Of a DNA stretch of 64,000 nucleotides, positions 34,581 to 43,261 are shown piece by piece. The DNA is taken from positions 22,702 through 86,701 of the forward strand of contig DATLNB010000007.1 of NCBI GenBank assembly GCA_035536995.1, read 5' to 3'. The translations under genes were made by a program, and so were the position numbers. The notes beneath the pieces were generated by a model. That model made no database searches and was not told where the DNA came from. It saw only the letters and a program-made list of their open reading frames with translations. Origin of the DNA: AV80 sp035536995. Its GTDB lineage: Bacteria > Verrucomicrobiota > Verrucomicrobiia > Chthoniobacterales > UBA10450. Within the stretch, counting starts at the first letter, position 1; each line of letters starts with the position of its first letter.

Positions 34581-35741
34581 TCAGCGGGCTGGCTCGATTT
34601 GCTTCACCGCCCTTGACGCTGGACTCCGCCGTTTTCTGCGACTGGAAAGGTAAGTTCGGCGGGCCTCGGTGATGGTGAAGCCTTCCAGGAAATAACCGAT
34701 TGAGGCGCGGCCCATGGCGTAGGTTCCCGCGCCCGCGACGGCGCCGCACACGACGTTGCCCCAGCCCGGGAAAAACTTGAGCAAGGCGCGCGTCCCTTCG
34801 CGGAGAATCATGCCGGCCCCGACGTTTACACCGAGGGCGGCGACGAACTCTGTAGCGGCGCGGAGGCTGCGTTCGCGGCCGCCGATGTACATGATGCCGG
34901 AAACCATGAGCAGTTGAAGGGCGGTCAAGATCGGCAGATCGGCCAGAGGGATCGGCTGGGCACCAATCGCGGCGCAAATGGCAGTTGTGGATTTTACCAG
35001 GCTTTGCCCGACCTCGACCTGCACCTGGCGATCCTGGGCAATCCGCGCCATCTCGACTCGCGCTTCGTTCGGCATCGTCCGCGCCAGAAGGGAAAGGAAG
35101 GTTGACGGGCTGTTCTCCTGGACGTCGACCACCTGGACGAGGTGAGGGGCCACCGCCGTGTCCTCCTGCAATGCCGCCTGAAGGCGCGTCCGGGTTTTCG
35201 TGGCCGCTGTTATGGAGCTCTCGCCGTTGCGATTGCGAGAGGTCCGGCCGGGTCCCGTTATAACGACACCGATTACTTTAGGCTGGTGATCTTCGCGCGG
35301 CGGGGTGGCGAAACGGCGAAGGTTTTCCAATTCGCCCGCCGGAAATGGGCGAGCGTCATCGTCAGCCAGGTGGAAAAACATATCCGGCGGCTGCGCCTTC
35401 AGTTCTTCTTCGATCTGCCCCATGGTGCGCGCGTCCGCGCCCCGGGCATCAAGGAAGGAAACCGTGCCGCGGCCACCGAGCTCGATGGCGTGCCACCGGA
35501 ACAATTCCATTAGAAGCTCGCGCGAGCTCGTCTCACTTCGCCAATCGAAGAGGGTGGCCGCGACATCCTGGAGAGGAAGCCGGTTGGAACCGGTCAGGAC
35601 AAAACGCGGTGCCCGCTGTTGCAGGAACAACTGCTTGAGCGGAGTCAGCTCATCGAGAACGGGCCGGCGAATGGAATCAGGCAGCCTGGTTAAAAATCCT
35701 TCAAGACGCTCGATGATGTGGAGAAGCGAAGGGCGGTTCAT
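34581..35741 (-). CDS. DUF697 membrane protein with degenerate GTPase-like N-terminus
   Basis: The 386-residue protein ends in a DUF697-type region (residues about 250-350). It has two or three hydrophobic helices, IGAQPIPLADLPILTALQLLM and VAALGVNVGAGM..REGTRAL, followed by the PGWGNVVCGAVAGAGTYAMGRA segment. DUF697 usually follows an Era/TrmE-type GTPase. Here the expected P-loop reads FVLTGSNRLPLQ, without the Gly-Lys-Ser/Thr, and no clear NKxD is seen, although VSFLDARGAD could mark the former DxxG. It is therefore probably a non-hydrolysing relative. The function is unknown. Confidence 0.75.
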   Translation of the reverse strand: MNRPSLLHIIERLEGFLTRLPDSIRRPVLDELTPLKQLFLQQRAPRFVLTGSNRLPLQDVAATLFDWRSETSSRELLMELFRWHAIELGGRGTVSFLDARGADARTMGQIEEELKAQPPDMFFHLADDDARPFPAGELENLRRFATPPREDHQPKVIGVVITGPGRTSRNRNGESSITAATKTRTRLQAALQEDTAVAPHLVQVVDVQENSPSTFLSLLARTMPNEARVEMARIAQDRQVQVEVGQSLVKSTTAICAAIGAQPIPLADLPILTALQLLMVSGIMYIGGRERSLRAATEFVAALGVNVGAGMILREGTRALLKFFPGWGNVVCGAVAGAGTYAMGRASIGYFLEGFTITEARRTYLSSRRKRRSPASRAVKQIEPAR

Positions 35742-35751
35742 GAGAAAAATT

Positions 35752-35864
35752 ACGAATCGCGAATGACCAATGAGGAAGGCAGCCTGAAAACCGAATGAAC
35801 CATATCGATTGGACCTTCGTCCGGGGTCATTCGTTCGTCATTCGCCATTGGTGCTTCGTCATTC
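35752..35864. repeat. Intergenic repeat with GAATGAC/GTCATTC units
   Basis: Left side GCGAATGACCAATG; right side holds TCGTTCGTCATTCGCCATTG and TTCGTCATTC. The arms are imperfect inverted copies in the gap between the divergent DUF697 gene and transketolase. The same GAATGACGAA unit forms the element at 44246. The 150-base gap holds nothing else I recognise. Confidence 0.5.
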
Positions 35865-35891
35865 ATCCTCGCATCAATTTCAACGTTTCCA

Positions 35892-37907
35892 ATGTCGCGG
35901 GCGCGCGCTTATATGCTTTCCATGAGTTTGAATCTGGAAATTCTTTCGCGCGCGGCGAACGAGGCGCGTGGGCTGGCCATGGACGCGGTGGAAGCTTCGA
36001 AGTCCGGCCACCTTGGTCTGCCGCTGGGATGCGCGGAGATGGGGGCGGTGCTTTACGGCAACGTGCTCAAACATAATCCCGAAAAGCCGCGCTGGATCGG
36101 GCGCGATTATTTCATTCTCTCCGCGGGGCACGGCAGCATGTTTCTTTATGCCTGGCTCCACTTGAGCGGCTACGATCTCTCGCTCGAAGAAATCAAAAAC
36201 TTCCGGCAATTGCACAGCAAGACACCGGGTCATCCGGAGTTCTTCGAAACCCCGGGAGTTGAATGCACAACGGGCCCGCTCGGTCAGGGTGTCGCGAATG
36301 CGGTGGGCGTGGCCATGGCCGCGAAGATGGCCGCGGCACATTTTAATACCGAGCAGCACCGGATCTTCGATCAACACGTCATTTGTCTCGCGGGCGATGG
36401 CTGTCTCCAGGAAGGCGTTTCCGCCGAGGCCAGCGCGTTTGCCGGACATTTCGGCATCGATAATCTGATCCTTATTTACGATTCCAACGCGGTCACGCTC
36501 GACGCCATGGCGAAGGCGACCCAAAGCGAGGACACCCGGAAACGCTTTGAAGCTTACGGCTTCGACGTCCAGGAAATTGACGGCCAGGATATGCAGGCCT
36601 TCCTCGACGCGCTCAACGTCGCGAAGGAGCGCGATAACGGGAAGCCCCAGATGATCATCGCCCACACGTTGATTGGCAAAGGCATCCCAGAAGTGGCTGG
36701 AACCGCGAAAGCGCACGGAGAAGCCGGCGCGAAATACGTAGACGCTGCCCGAAAAGCGCTCGGGCTCCCGGAGGAGCATTATTTTGTCTCGAAGGAAGTG
36801 GGCGACTACTTCGCCGAGCACAAGAAAGCGCTCCTGGCGGAATACGAACGCTGGGAAAAAACCTACAACGATTGGCGGGCGGCGAACGGAGACCTGGCCC
36901 GGCAGCTCGACGATGCAATCGAGAAAAAAGTGCCCGCTGGTTTGCTCGACAAGATTCCAGCGTTTCCGACCGATGTGAAAATCGCGACCCGCAAAGCCGG
37001 GAGCGAAGTCCTTCAGCCCATCGCGAAAGAGATGCCGTTCCTGACCAGCGGGAGTGCGGATCTGCACGGCTCGACCTTGAATTACATCGAGGGCGCGGGT
37101 GATTTCACGCACGACAATCACAACGGTCGCAACCTCCGTTACGGCATTCGCGAACATGGGATGTGCGCGATCATGAACGGGATCGGGTATCACGGAATCT
37201 TTCGCGCTTCCGGAGCGACATTCCTGGTCTTCGCCGATTATTGCCGGGCCGCGATTCGGCTGGCCGCGCTCTCGAAGCTTCCGAACATTTACATTTTCAC
37301 GCATGACTCGATTGGGGTCGGCGAAGATGGCCCGACCCATCAGCCGGTGGAGACAGTCAGCGGGTTGCGGGTCATTCCGCAGCTCGATGTGATCAGGCCG
37401 GCTGATCCGGAGGAAACTGCCGGTGCGTTTGCCGCCGCGGCCGAACATATTGACGGTCCTACTTTGCTGGCGTTGACCCGCCAGGCCGTCCCGATGTTGA
37501 ACGAGATTGACGTCAACACGCGCCGGGAAGGTGTGGCGCGCGGCGGTTACATTGCAAAACGCGAGAGCGGGAAACTGGAGTTGATCCTGTTGTCGTGCGG
37601 CAGTGAGCTGCAGCACGCGCTAAAGGCGGCGGTGGAACTGGGTGAGGGGACCCGCGTGGTTTCGATGCCGTGCTTCGAACGTTTCGAAAGGCAATCACCC
37701 GAGTATCGCGAAGAAGTTTTGCCGGCCTCCTGCCGGCGCCGCGTCGCCATCGAAGCGGGCGTTCCCGATGTCTGGTATCGCTACGTAGGCCTGGACGGAA
37801 AAGTAATTGGCCTGCATCGGTTCGGTATCAGTGCCCCCGGCGATCAGGTGATGAAGGAATTTGGGATCGACGCCGCGCATGTCGTGGCAGCGGCTCGGTC
37901 GCTCTAG
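35892..37907 (+). CDS. tkt: Transketolase
   Basis: The TPP enzyme transfers two-carbon ketol units in the non-oxidative pentose phosphate pathway. The 671-residue length is normal. Family features: SGHLGLPLGCAEM near residue 40, SAGHGSMFLYAWLHL, GPLGQGVANAVG, the TPP motif AGDGCLQEGVSAEA and YDSN, HTLIGKG, and in the second half NLRYGIREHGMCAIMNGI and THDSIGVGEDGPTHQP. The start is either the ATG at 35892 or at 35922 (MSLNLEIL), which fits the family better; neither has a clear ribosome site. Confidence 0.96.
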   Translation: MSRARAYMLSMSLNLEILSRAANEARGLAMDAVEASKSGHLGLPLGCAEMGAVLYGNVLKHNPEKPRWIGRDYFILSAGHGSMFLYAWLHLSGYDLSLEEIKNFRQLHSKTPGHPEFFETPGVECTTGPLGQGVANAVGVAMAAKMAAAHFNTEQHRIFDQHVICLAGDGCLQEGVSAEASAFAGHFGIDNLILIYDSNAVTLDAMAKATQSEDTRKRFEAYGFDVQEIDGQDMQAFLDALNVAKERDNGKPQMIIAHTLIGKGIPEVAGTAKAHGEAGAKYVDAARKALGLPEEHYFVSKEVGDYFAEHKKALLAEYERWEKTYNDWRAANGDLARQLDDAIEKKVPAGLLDKIPAFPTDVKIATRKAGSEVLQPIAKEMPFLTSGSADLHGSTLNYIEGAGDFTHDNHNGRNLRYGIREHGMCAIMNGIGYHGIFRASGATFLVFADYCRAAIRLAALSKLPNIYIFTHDSIGVGEDGPTHQPVETVSGLRVIPQLDVIRPADPEETAGAFAAAAEHIDGPTLLALTRQAVPMLNEIDVNTRREGVARGGYIAKRESGKLELILLSCGSELQHALKAAVELGEGTRVVSMPCFERFERQSPEYREEVLPASCRRRVAIEAGVPDVWYRYVGLDGKVIGLHRFGISAPGDQVMKEFGIDAAHVVAAARSL

Positions 37908-37913
37908 CGCGTA

Positions 37914-38009
37914 CTGTAGCCGCGTCGCTGTGCGACGCGTGAGAGCGGCGATGATCGCAGGCCGGGCGCGGGCGCGCAACCGAGGCGGCCCACAGGGCCG
38001 CGGCTACAG
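37914..38009. repeat. CTGTAGC-type palindromic intergenic element
   Basis: Terminal inverted repeats CTGTAGCCGCG (37914-37924) and CGCGGCTACAG (37999-38009) enclose 74 bases. Inside the left end is a perfect hairpin, GCGTCGC-TGT-GCGACGC. The right end is followed by AAGA, as in the related element at 60980. It fills the gap between the convergent tkt and dnaB and could also act as a transcription stop. Confidence 0.7.
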
Positions 38010-38029
38010 AAGAGCGACGTTAAGCCGCC

Positions 38030-39514
38030 TTACATCGGCTCGGCCACGTTTCGGGCGCGATCTTCGAATCGCGTGAATTCCTTCAGGAACGTGAGGGCGA
38101 TTTCCCCAACGGGGCCGTTACGTTGCTTTGCGATGATCAGCTCGGCTTCGCCCGCTTTTTCGGCCCGGGCATCTTCGTCCTCTTCGTAAATCTCCGGCCT
38201 GACCAGTAGCCCGACGAGATCCGCGTCCTGTTCTATCGAGCCGGACTCGCGGAGATCGCTTAAGCGCGGCTTGCCGCCGGTGCGGGCCTCCGGTTGCCGG
38301 TTGAGCTGGGCCAGGACCACGAGCGGCACCTTCAGCTCCTTCGCCAGTCCTTTTAGTCCCGACGAAATTTCGGAAATCTCGAGCTGCCGGTTGTCCTGCG
38401 CGCGGCGGGTCGTGGAGCGCAGGAGCTGCAAATAATCGACCACGATCAGCTTGATATCTTTCTGCGCCTTGAGCCGGCGCGCTTTCGCTCGCAGCTCGAG
38501 AATGCTGAGGCTCGCGCTGTCATCGATGAAGATTTGCGCTTCGGCGAGCTTGGAGGCCGCTGCCGTCAGGCTCGGGAAATCGCGCTCGGCCAGGAAACCG
38601 TCGCGCACTTTTTGCAGATTCACCCGCGCGCGAGAGCAGAGAAGACGTTGGACCAGCTGCTGGCTGCTCATTTCCAGACTGAAAACGGCGACCGGCAGCT
38701 TTTCATTGATCGCCACATGTTCGGCAATGTTCATGGCCAGCGCGGTTTTGCCCATGCTCGGCCGGGCCGCGATCACGATCATTTCGGCCTCGTGCAATCC
38801 GTTGGTCATTCGGTCGAGCTCGGCGAAGCCCGTCGAAATACCGGTGATGCCTCCGCGGCGTTCGTAAAGCTGCTCGATGGCCTCGATCGCTTCCATCACC
38901 TGGTCCTTCATCGTCAGGACCTGTCCCTTGAACCGATCCTCGCCCACGGAAAAAATCTTCTGCTCTACTTCGTCCAGCAGGTTGTTCACTTCGTCCTGTT
39001 CCTCGAAAGAGCGACGGACGCTTTCCGTGCAGGCGGCGATGATCTCGCGCAGGATGTATTTGTCGCGAACGATCTCGAGGTAGTAGGTGACGTTCGCCGC
39101 GGTCGGGACAAAGGTGAAGAGGCTCGTCACCGCCGACGCGCCGCCGACAGTTTCCAGCAGGTTCCGGTCGCGCAGAACTTGCGTGAATGTGATCAGGTCG
39201 ATGCCCTGGCCAGCATTCCAAAGTTCAACCAGCACGAGGTAGATCGTCTGGTGCGCGGGAACATAAAAATAGTTCTCGTTAATCTTCTCGACGCATTCGG
39301 CAATAATGTCGCGCGGCGAAATCAGCATCGAACCCAGGACGCCTTGCTCCGCCTCGATGCTATGCGGCAGGGTTCTGTGAATATCCTGGGGAGAACCTGT
39401 GAGTGACTCACCGTTCCGAGGCCCGCCATTTTTTTCCGGCCAGCCTCGGCCGGGCGCGTTGCCCGATTTCTTACGAGACTGCTGTCCTCCTCGCAGGGAT
39501 GGATCAGTAGCCAA
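38030..39514 (-). CDS. dnaB: Replicative DNA helicase DnaB
   Basis: The hexameric 5'-3' helicase of the replication fork. The N-terminal domain starts LPHSIEAEQGVLGSMLI (about residue 50) and the RecA-like domain has Walker A ARPSMGKTALAMN and Walker B KLIVVDYLQLL, with LAQLNRQPEAR and DLRESGSIEQDADL in the usual order. The 494-residue length is normal and there is no intein. About 45 Gly/Lys-rich residues precede the conserved start. The longest frame begins with TTG directly after the rplI stop (TAATTG), so translational coupling is likely. Confidence 0.95.
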   Translation of the reverse strand: MATDPSLRGGQQSRKKSGNAPGRGWPEKNGGPRNGESLTGSPQDIHRTLPHSIEAEQGVLGSMLISPRDIIAECVEKINENYFYVPAHQTIYLVLVELWNAGQGIDLITFTQVLRDRNLLETVGGASAVTSLFTFVPTAANVTYYLEIVRDKYILREIIAACTESVRRSFEEQDEVNNLLDEVEQKIFSVGEDRFKGQVLTMKDQVMEAIEAIEQLYERRGGITGISTGFAELDRMTNGLHEAEMIVIAARPSMGKTALAMNIAEHVAINEKLPVAVFSLEMSSQQLVQRLLCSRARVNLQKVRDGFLAERDFPSLTAAASKLAEAQIFIDDSASLSILELRAKARRLKAQKDIKLIVVDYLQLLRSTTRRAQDNRQLEISEISSGLKGLAKELKVPLVVLAQLNRQPEARTGGKPRLSDLRESGSIEQDADLVGLLVRPEIYEEDEDARAEKAGEAELIIAKQRNGPVGEIALTFLKEFTRFEDRARNVAEPM

Positions 39515-40051
39515 TTATTTTGAGTCGGTGCGTTTTCGAATTGGTCGCGCCTTTTCCGTGACCTCGCCTGTCGGCTCGGGCGCGGGCGCTTCTTCGCGGG
39601 CAGATTTGACCTGGAAAATGAAACGAGCGGTGACGTCCTGGTGCAACTTGATCGGAATTTCGTGCTCGCCGGTGTTTTTGATCGGATGTTCGAGAACGAT
39701 GCGATGGCGTTCGATCTCGTTGCCGAGCTCGTTCTTCAAACGTTTCACGAGGTCCTGGGAAGTGATCGAACCGAAAGCTTTGCCGCTCTCGCCGGTCTCG
39801 AGGGTGAAGGTGACGCGCAGCTTCCCGATCCGGCGAGCCAGCTCTTCAGCAGCGTTGAGCTCGGCGGCCTCCCGCGCGGCGCGCTTTGCCTTCAGATTAT
39901 CGAGCTGACGGAGAGTCTGCTTGGTAACTTCGTAAGCCTTGCCGTGGGGCAAGAGATAATTACGCGCGTATCCGCGACGCACTTTGACCACATCCGCCTC
40001 AGCCCCAAGGCCTGGGATGTTTTCCGTGAGAATGATTTGAGTCGAAGGCAT
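39515..40051 (-). CDS. rplI: 50S ribosomal protein L9
   Basis: L9 binds 23S rRNA through its N-domain. IILTENIPGLGAEADVVKVRRGYARNYLLP is the canonical L9 signature, given here as two parts: IILTENIPGLGAEADVVKV then RRGYARNYLLPHGKA. A long helix and the C-domain (GKAFGSITSQDLVKRL) follow. It has about 28 extra acidic/basic residues at the C-terminus (178 in total, against about 150). The gene lies directly upstream of dnaB, a common bacterial pairing. Confidence 0.96.
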   Translation of the reverse strand: MPSTQIILTENIPGLGAEADVVKVRRGYARNYLLPHGKAYEVTKQTLRQLDNLKAKRAAREAAELNAAEELARRIGKLRVTFTLETGESGKAFGSITSQDLVKRLKNELGNEIERHRIVLEHPIKNTGEHEIPIKLHQDVTARFIFQVKSAREEAPAPEPTGEVTEKARPIRKRTDSK

Positions 40052-40138
40052 AAAGAAACAAAACGCCCGGGATAGTCGCCGAGCGGGAGTGGTATGAAAG
40101 CAGTGAGCGCCGTTGCTGTCAACGCGTCACGGCAAATA

Positions 40139-40696
40139 TTAAACCATCCCGAGCTTCATCCGCCCGGCCTCGCTGATCATGCTCTGGTTCCAGGGCGGAT
40201 CCCAGACCAGTTGCACTTCGGCTTCGTCAACGCCGTCAATCGTGAGAATCTTGCTTTGAGCGTCATGCGCGATAGCTGGACCCATCCCGCAACCCGGCGC
40301 GGTGAGCGTCATTTTCACGTCCACCTTCGTGCCACCTTCTGGCCGCTTCGTCAGCTGGCAATCGTAAACCAAACCGAGATCAACGATGTTCACCGGAATT
40401 TCCGGGTCGTAACATTGTTTCAATTGGTCCCAGACCATTTTCTCGTCCACTTCGCCATCGCCGGAGCCCGGCTGTTTCGCGGCGCCATTCGTCGAGACTG
40501 TGCTCTCCAGGCCGAGCGCGTCGGCATCCCTTTCGGCGACGCGCGCCAACCCTTGATAGGTCGCGACCGTGTAGGTTCCGCCGAGCGCCTGCGTGATTAC
40601 CCCGGGTGTTCCCGCGGGGATTGTTGTTTTCGTCCCGCTTGGGATTTGGATGGCTTCAACGTCGCGGGACAGAGTGAATTCGGTGTTTTCGTGCAT
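40139..40696 (-). CDS. sufT: Fe-S cluster assembly protein SufT (MIP18/DUF59 family)
   Basis: The 185-residue product has an N-terminal strand-rich extension (TTIPAGTPGVITQALGGTYTV) characteristic of SufT. The MIP18-type domain follows: QCYDPEIPVNIVDLGLVYD, DVKMTLTAPGCGMGPAIA with the conserved cysteine, and EAEVQLVWDPPWNQSMISEA. It assists maturation of Fe-S proteins. It lies downstream of a NifU/IscU-like scaffold and a rhodanese-like gene on the same strand, which supports the assignment. Confidence 0.93.
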   Translation of the reverse strand: MHENTEFTLSRDVEAIQIPSGTKTTIPAGTPGVITQALGGTYTVATYQGLARVAERDADALGLESTVSTNGAAKQPGSGDGEVDEKMVWDQLKQCYDPEIPVNIVDLGLVYDCQLTKRPEGGTKVDVKMTLTAPGCGMGPAIAHDAQSKILTIDGVDEAEVQLVWDPPWNQSMISEAGRMKLGMV

Positions 40697-40715
40697 GAGG
40701 AGCGCTTGCTTTCAG

Positions 40716-40792
40716 CCACAGATTAACACGGATTTTCACGGATGACCGAAGAACTCCTCTTCAATCCGGGTTTGATCCGTGTTCATCTGTGG
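40716..40792. repeat. CCACAGAT-AACACGGAT palindromic repeat overlapping the nifU-like 3' end
   Basis: CCACAGATTAACACGGAT (40716-40733) and ATCCGTGTTCATCTGTGG (40775-40792) are inverted copies with one mismatch in 18. This matches a repeat I know from intergenic regions of many environmental bacteria. The right arm lies inside the coding sequence of the minus-strand NifU-like gene. Confidence 0.8.
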
Positions 40793-41264
40793 CCAGAACG
40801 ATTTTCACCTTCTTTGGGGCGGACTCGGCGCCTGCGAAACTCTGGAGTAACGTCGGCGCGGCCGCTTTACTCACGCTCTTTGCCGGGGTGGCTTCGCCGC
40901 TCAGCGCAGAACGCAAGGCGCCCTCGACTAATTGTGCACAGTGAATCTTGACCGGCGGCAGCGCTCCGAGCGGCGCGGCCAGTTCTTCCCCCGACATCGA
41001 TTGCGCTTCAGCGATGGTTTTCCCCGCAAGCAGTTCCGTCGCGACGCTCGCGACTGCGATCGCAGTCTGGCACCCGAACGTCTGGAATGTCGCGCGGTCG
41101 ATCACCTTGCGGCCATCCTGTTCCTTGAATTTTACCCACATGCGCAACATGTCGCCGCAATCGGCGCTTCCCACGGTCCCGATCGCGTCGGCGTCTTTCA
41201 TTTCACCGAGGTTGCGCGGGTTCTTGACCGCGTCCTCGATCCTGGATTGGAGATCGTCGCTCAT
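40761..41264 (-). CDS. NifU/IscU-like Fe-S scaffold protein
   Basis: The scaffold carries the three cluster-ligand cysteines in family context: GSADCGD (about residue 36), TFGCQTAIA and KIHCAQLVEGAL. These bind the nascent Fe-S cluster. After the roughly 130-residue domain there is an Ala/Ser/Lys linker. The last residues ATDEHGSNPD are encoded by the arm of an intergenic palindromic repeat, so the C-terminus is probably not functional. It overlaps the rhodanese-like gene by ATGA and precedes sufT. Confidence 0.88.
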   Translation of the reverse strand: MSDDLQSRIEDAVKNPRNLGEMKDADAIGTVGSADCGDMLRMWVKFKEQDGRKVIDRATFQTFGCQTAIAVASVATELLAGKTIAEAQSMSGEELAAPLGALPPVKIHCAQLVEGALRSALSGEATPAKSVSKAAAPTLLQSFAGAESAPKKVKIVLATDEHGSNPD

Positions 41265-41815
41265 GTCTGCTCGACGTGATATCGCGGCAGTTTGGGATCC
41301 ACTTCCGCGCTCCAGGCATCGATGCCGCCCCGCAGGCTTTTCACGTTCTCGAAGTCGTGCCCCTGAAAATATGCCGCCGCATCCATGCTTCGCGCTCCAG
41401 TGTGATCGTAAATCACCAACAGATTCTGCCGCGACCCGTTCCCCAGAATTTCCTGCATCAGTTCCTGGGTAAACAGGTGGGCGTCCGGGAGTTTCACTGC
41501 TTCAAATTCCTCCCGGGTCCGGACATCGAGCAGATAGATCGGTTCGCCGGCCGCGATCCGTGCCGCCAGCTCGCGGGGCTCGATTTGCATGGCCAGATCG
41601 GCTTCGTGACTCGTTGTGATGTGCTCAATGACCTCTCCCACATCCAGGTTCTCGTTTCGCGCGCAGACTCCGGAGAGCGTCTCCTCCTGGCTAAAACCGC
41701 AGCTGCTGCAACCCCCGATGTGATACTTCCGAAACAGGGCGCGTTGCGCTCCCGGGAATTGTTCCAGCAATTCCCTCATCGTGATCTGCGGGTTGATGAC
41801 GGGATTGGAAATCAC
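41261..41815 (-). CDS. DUF1858-like plus rhodanese-like protein lacking the catalytic cysteine
   Basis: Residues 1-65 form a small domain with HIGGCSSCGFSQEETL, a Cys-x-x-Cys typical of DUF1858/ScdA-like redox or metal sites. Residues about 75-175 are a rhodanese domain (IYLLDVRTREEFEAVKLPDAHL and LRGGIDAWSAEV). The active-site loop reads YDHTGARS where active enzymes have YCxxGxRS, so the persulfide cysteine is replaced by Asp. It is likely a binding or carrier protein for the Fe-S scaffold whose gene it overlaps. The substitution is seen directly; the function is inferred. Confidence 0.85.
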   Translation of the reverse strand: MISNPVINPQITMRELLEQFPGAQRALFRKYHIGGCSSCGFSQEETLSGVCARNENLDVGEVIEHITTSHEADLAMQIEPRELAARIAAGEPIYLLDVRTREEFEAVKLPDAHLFTQELMQEILGNGSRQNLLVIYDHTGARSMDAAAYFQGHDFENVKSLRGGIDAWSAEVDPKLPRYHVEQT

Positions 41816-41850
41816 AGCTTCAAGGTAAGGTGAGCGCCGCCAACTTCAAC

Positions 41851-41915
41851 CTGGAGGGACGACCGCTGTGTCGTCCCTGGTATGGCCACGGACGGGACAG
41901 CGCCCGTCCCTCCAG
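41851..41915. repeat. CTGGAGGGACG palindromic intergenic element
   Basis: CTGGAGGGACG (41851-41861) and CGTCCCTCCAG (41905-41915) are perfect inverted ends. Internal hairpins are GGGACGAC-CGCTGT-GTCGTCCC and GACGGG-ACAGCG-CCCGTC. The right end touches the stop codon of pdhC. It may act as a transcript end or an mRNA-stabilising structure between pdhC and the Fe-S genes. Confidence 0.7.
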
Positions 41916-43178
41916 TCACAGCTTCGCTGGGTCGGCGAGCAGTTCAACGATCCGCTTGAGCAAGCGTCCGGCGCCGCCGCCATCGAGGCTGCGATGATCG
42001 AAGCTGAGTGTCAGCTCAGCCTGGGTTGTTGGAATGAATTGCTGTTTGTCCTCGGTCCAGGTCGGCGCCTTTTTTCCCGCTCCCAGGCCGAGGAGCAGCG
42101 TCTGATCGGGCAACGGGATCGGCGTCCCCCAATCGAGCCCAAAGGTTCCGAAGTTCGAGACTGAGGCGATGCCCCCGGAAGTTTGCTCGGGGGTTAAACG
42201 CCGTTTGCGAGCGAGCTCGACGATCTCATCGTACCGGCCGGCCAGGTCGGCGAGCGAATTCTTGTCCGCGTTACGGATGACCGGGACCATGATGCCTTCA
42301 CCGGCTTCGACAGCGACGCCGATATCGATCGATCCGGAGCGGACCGCGCGGCCGCCGATCAAGCGCGCGGCGGCCTCGGGCTGTTCGGCGAGAGCGAGCG
42401 CGAGTGCACGCAAAACATAAAGAGCAGGGCCCGGCTTCGGATCGCGTTTGGCTCGATCTCCCAAAACCGGATCGAGACAAACCGACAGGCCTACCGTCGC
42501 CAGTGGCCGCGTCCAACTGCGCCGCATCGCGTCCGCGACACCGGTGCGGATCGCGCTTGGCTTTTCCGCGGAAAGGCCTTCAAGGCCACCAAGAAAACTC
42601 TCCAGGTCTTTGATCGTGACGCGGCCAGCGGTCCCGGTTCCGGCAATGCCGGCGATATCGGCGCTGGTCAGGCTCAATTCCAGCATGCGCGCTCGAACCC
42701 GCGGCGATAGATAACCGGCGCCTTTTGCGCTCGCTGGCACAGGCAAACCGCCCCCTGGTCCATCGCCCGCCGAGAAAGACACCTGCGGCAGCGCCGTTTC
42801 GTCGACCTGAAAGTGCGACCCGCTGCCATTCTGCGTTTTCACCGCCTCGGCAGACTCTTCCTGCCGCCCGGGAATTTCCTTCGCCACGTCGCCGGTTGGC
42901 TGTGGCGCGCGTTTTTGGAAGCGGGCCGCATCGGCTTCGCTGGCTTCTACGTAACCGAGGACAGCGCCGACCGCGTAAGTTCCTTTCACTTCGGCGTCGA
43001 TTTTCCCGATTTCTCCGGCGCACGGCGTCGTCACGCCCATGACCGCCTTGTCAGTCTCGACTTCGATGATCTCCTGGTCGGCGGAAACCTTTTCCCCTGG
43101 CTTGACCTTGATGGAAACGATCGTGGCTTCGGCCATGGATTCGCCGAGCTGCGGCATGGTGATAGGAACTTGCGGCAT
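41916..43178 (-). CDS. pdhC: Dihydrolipoamide acyltransferase (E2) of 2-oxoacid dehydrogenase
   Basis: The 420-residue core enzyme moves the acyl group from lipoyl-lysine to CoA. One N-terminal lipoyl domain has the lipoylation site EVETDKAVMGV (lysine near residue 44). A peripheral-subunit-binding domain follows (YLSPRVRARMLELSL...GTGTAGRVTIKDLESFL). The catalytic domain ends with SFDHRSLDGGGAGRLL (the DHR.xDG active site). Linkers are Ala/Pro/Glu-rich. It is the last gene of the pdhA-pdhB-pdhC run; no E3 gene is present here. Pyruvate specificity is likely but not proven. Confidence 0.92.
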   Translation of the reverse strand: MPQVPITMPQLGESMAEATIVSIKVKPGEKVSADQEIIEVETDKAVMGVTTPCAGEIGKIDAEVKGTYAVGAVLGYVEASEADAARFQKRAPQPTGDVAKEIPGRQEESAEAVKTQNGSGSHFQVDETALPQVSFSAGDGPGGGLPVPASAKGAGYLSPRVRARMLELSLTSADIAGIAGTGTAGRVTIKDLESFLGGLEGLSAEKPSAIRTGVADAMRRSWTRPLATVGLSVCLDPVLGDRAKRDPKPGPALYVLRALALALAEQPEAAARLIGGRAVRSGSIDIGVAVEAGEGIMVPVIRNADKNSLADLAGRYDEIVELARKRRLTPEQTSGGIASVSNFGTFGLDWGTPIPLPDQTLLLGLGAGKKAPTWTEDKQQFIPTTQAELTLSFDHRSLDGGGAGRLLKRIVELLADPAKL

Positions 43179-43261
43179 AAAATCAGACTAAGCGTAGCGG
43201 CGGAGTTGGAGCGAGGTCGCTACAACGTAAACGCAATTGAGCGCGACTATGGAATTGGCGT

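Noticed and set aside
35880..37616. A 578-codon minus-strand open frame opposite transketolase
   Set aside because: It is the antisense of a gene with unmistakable transketolase motifs and its translation resembles no protein family.
37908..38029. tRNA or small RNA gene between tkt and dnaB
   Set aside because: The hairpins do not form a cloverleaf and there is no TPsiC-loop sequence; the stretch is a dispersed repeat element.
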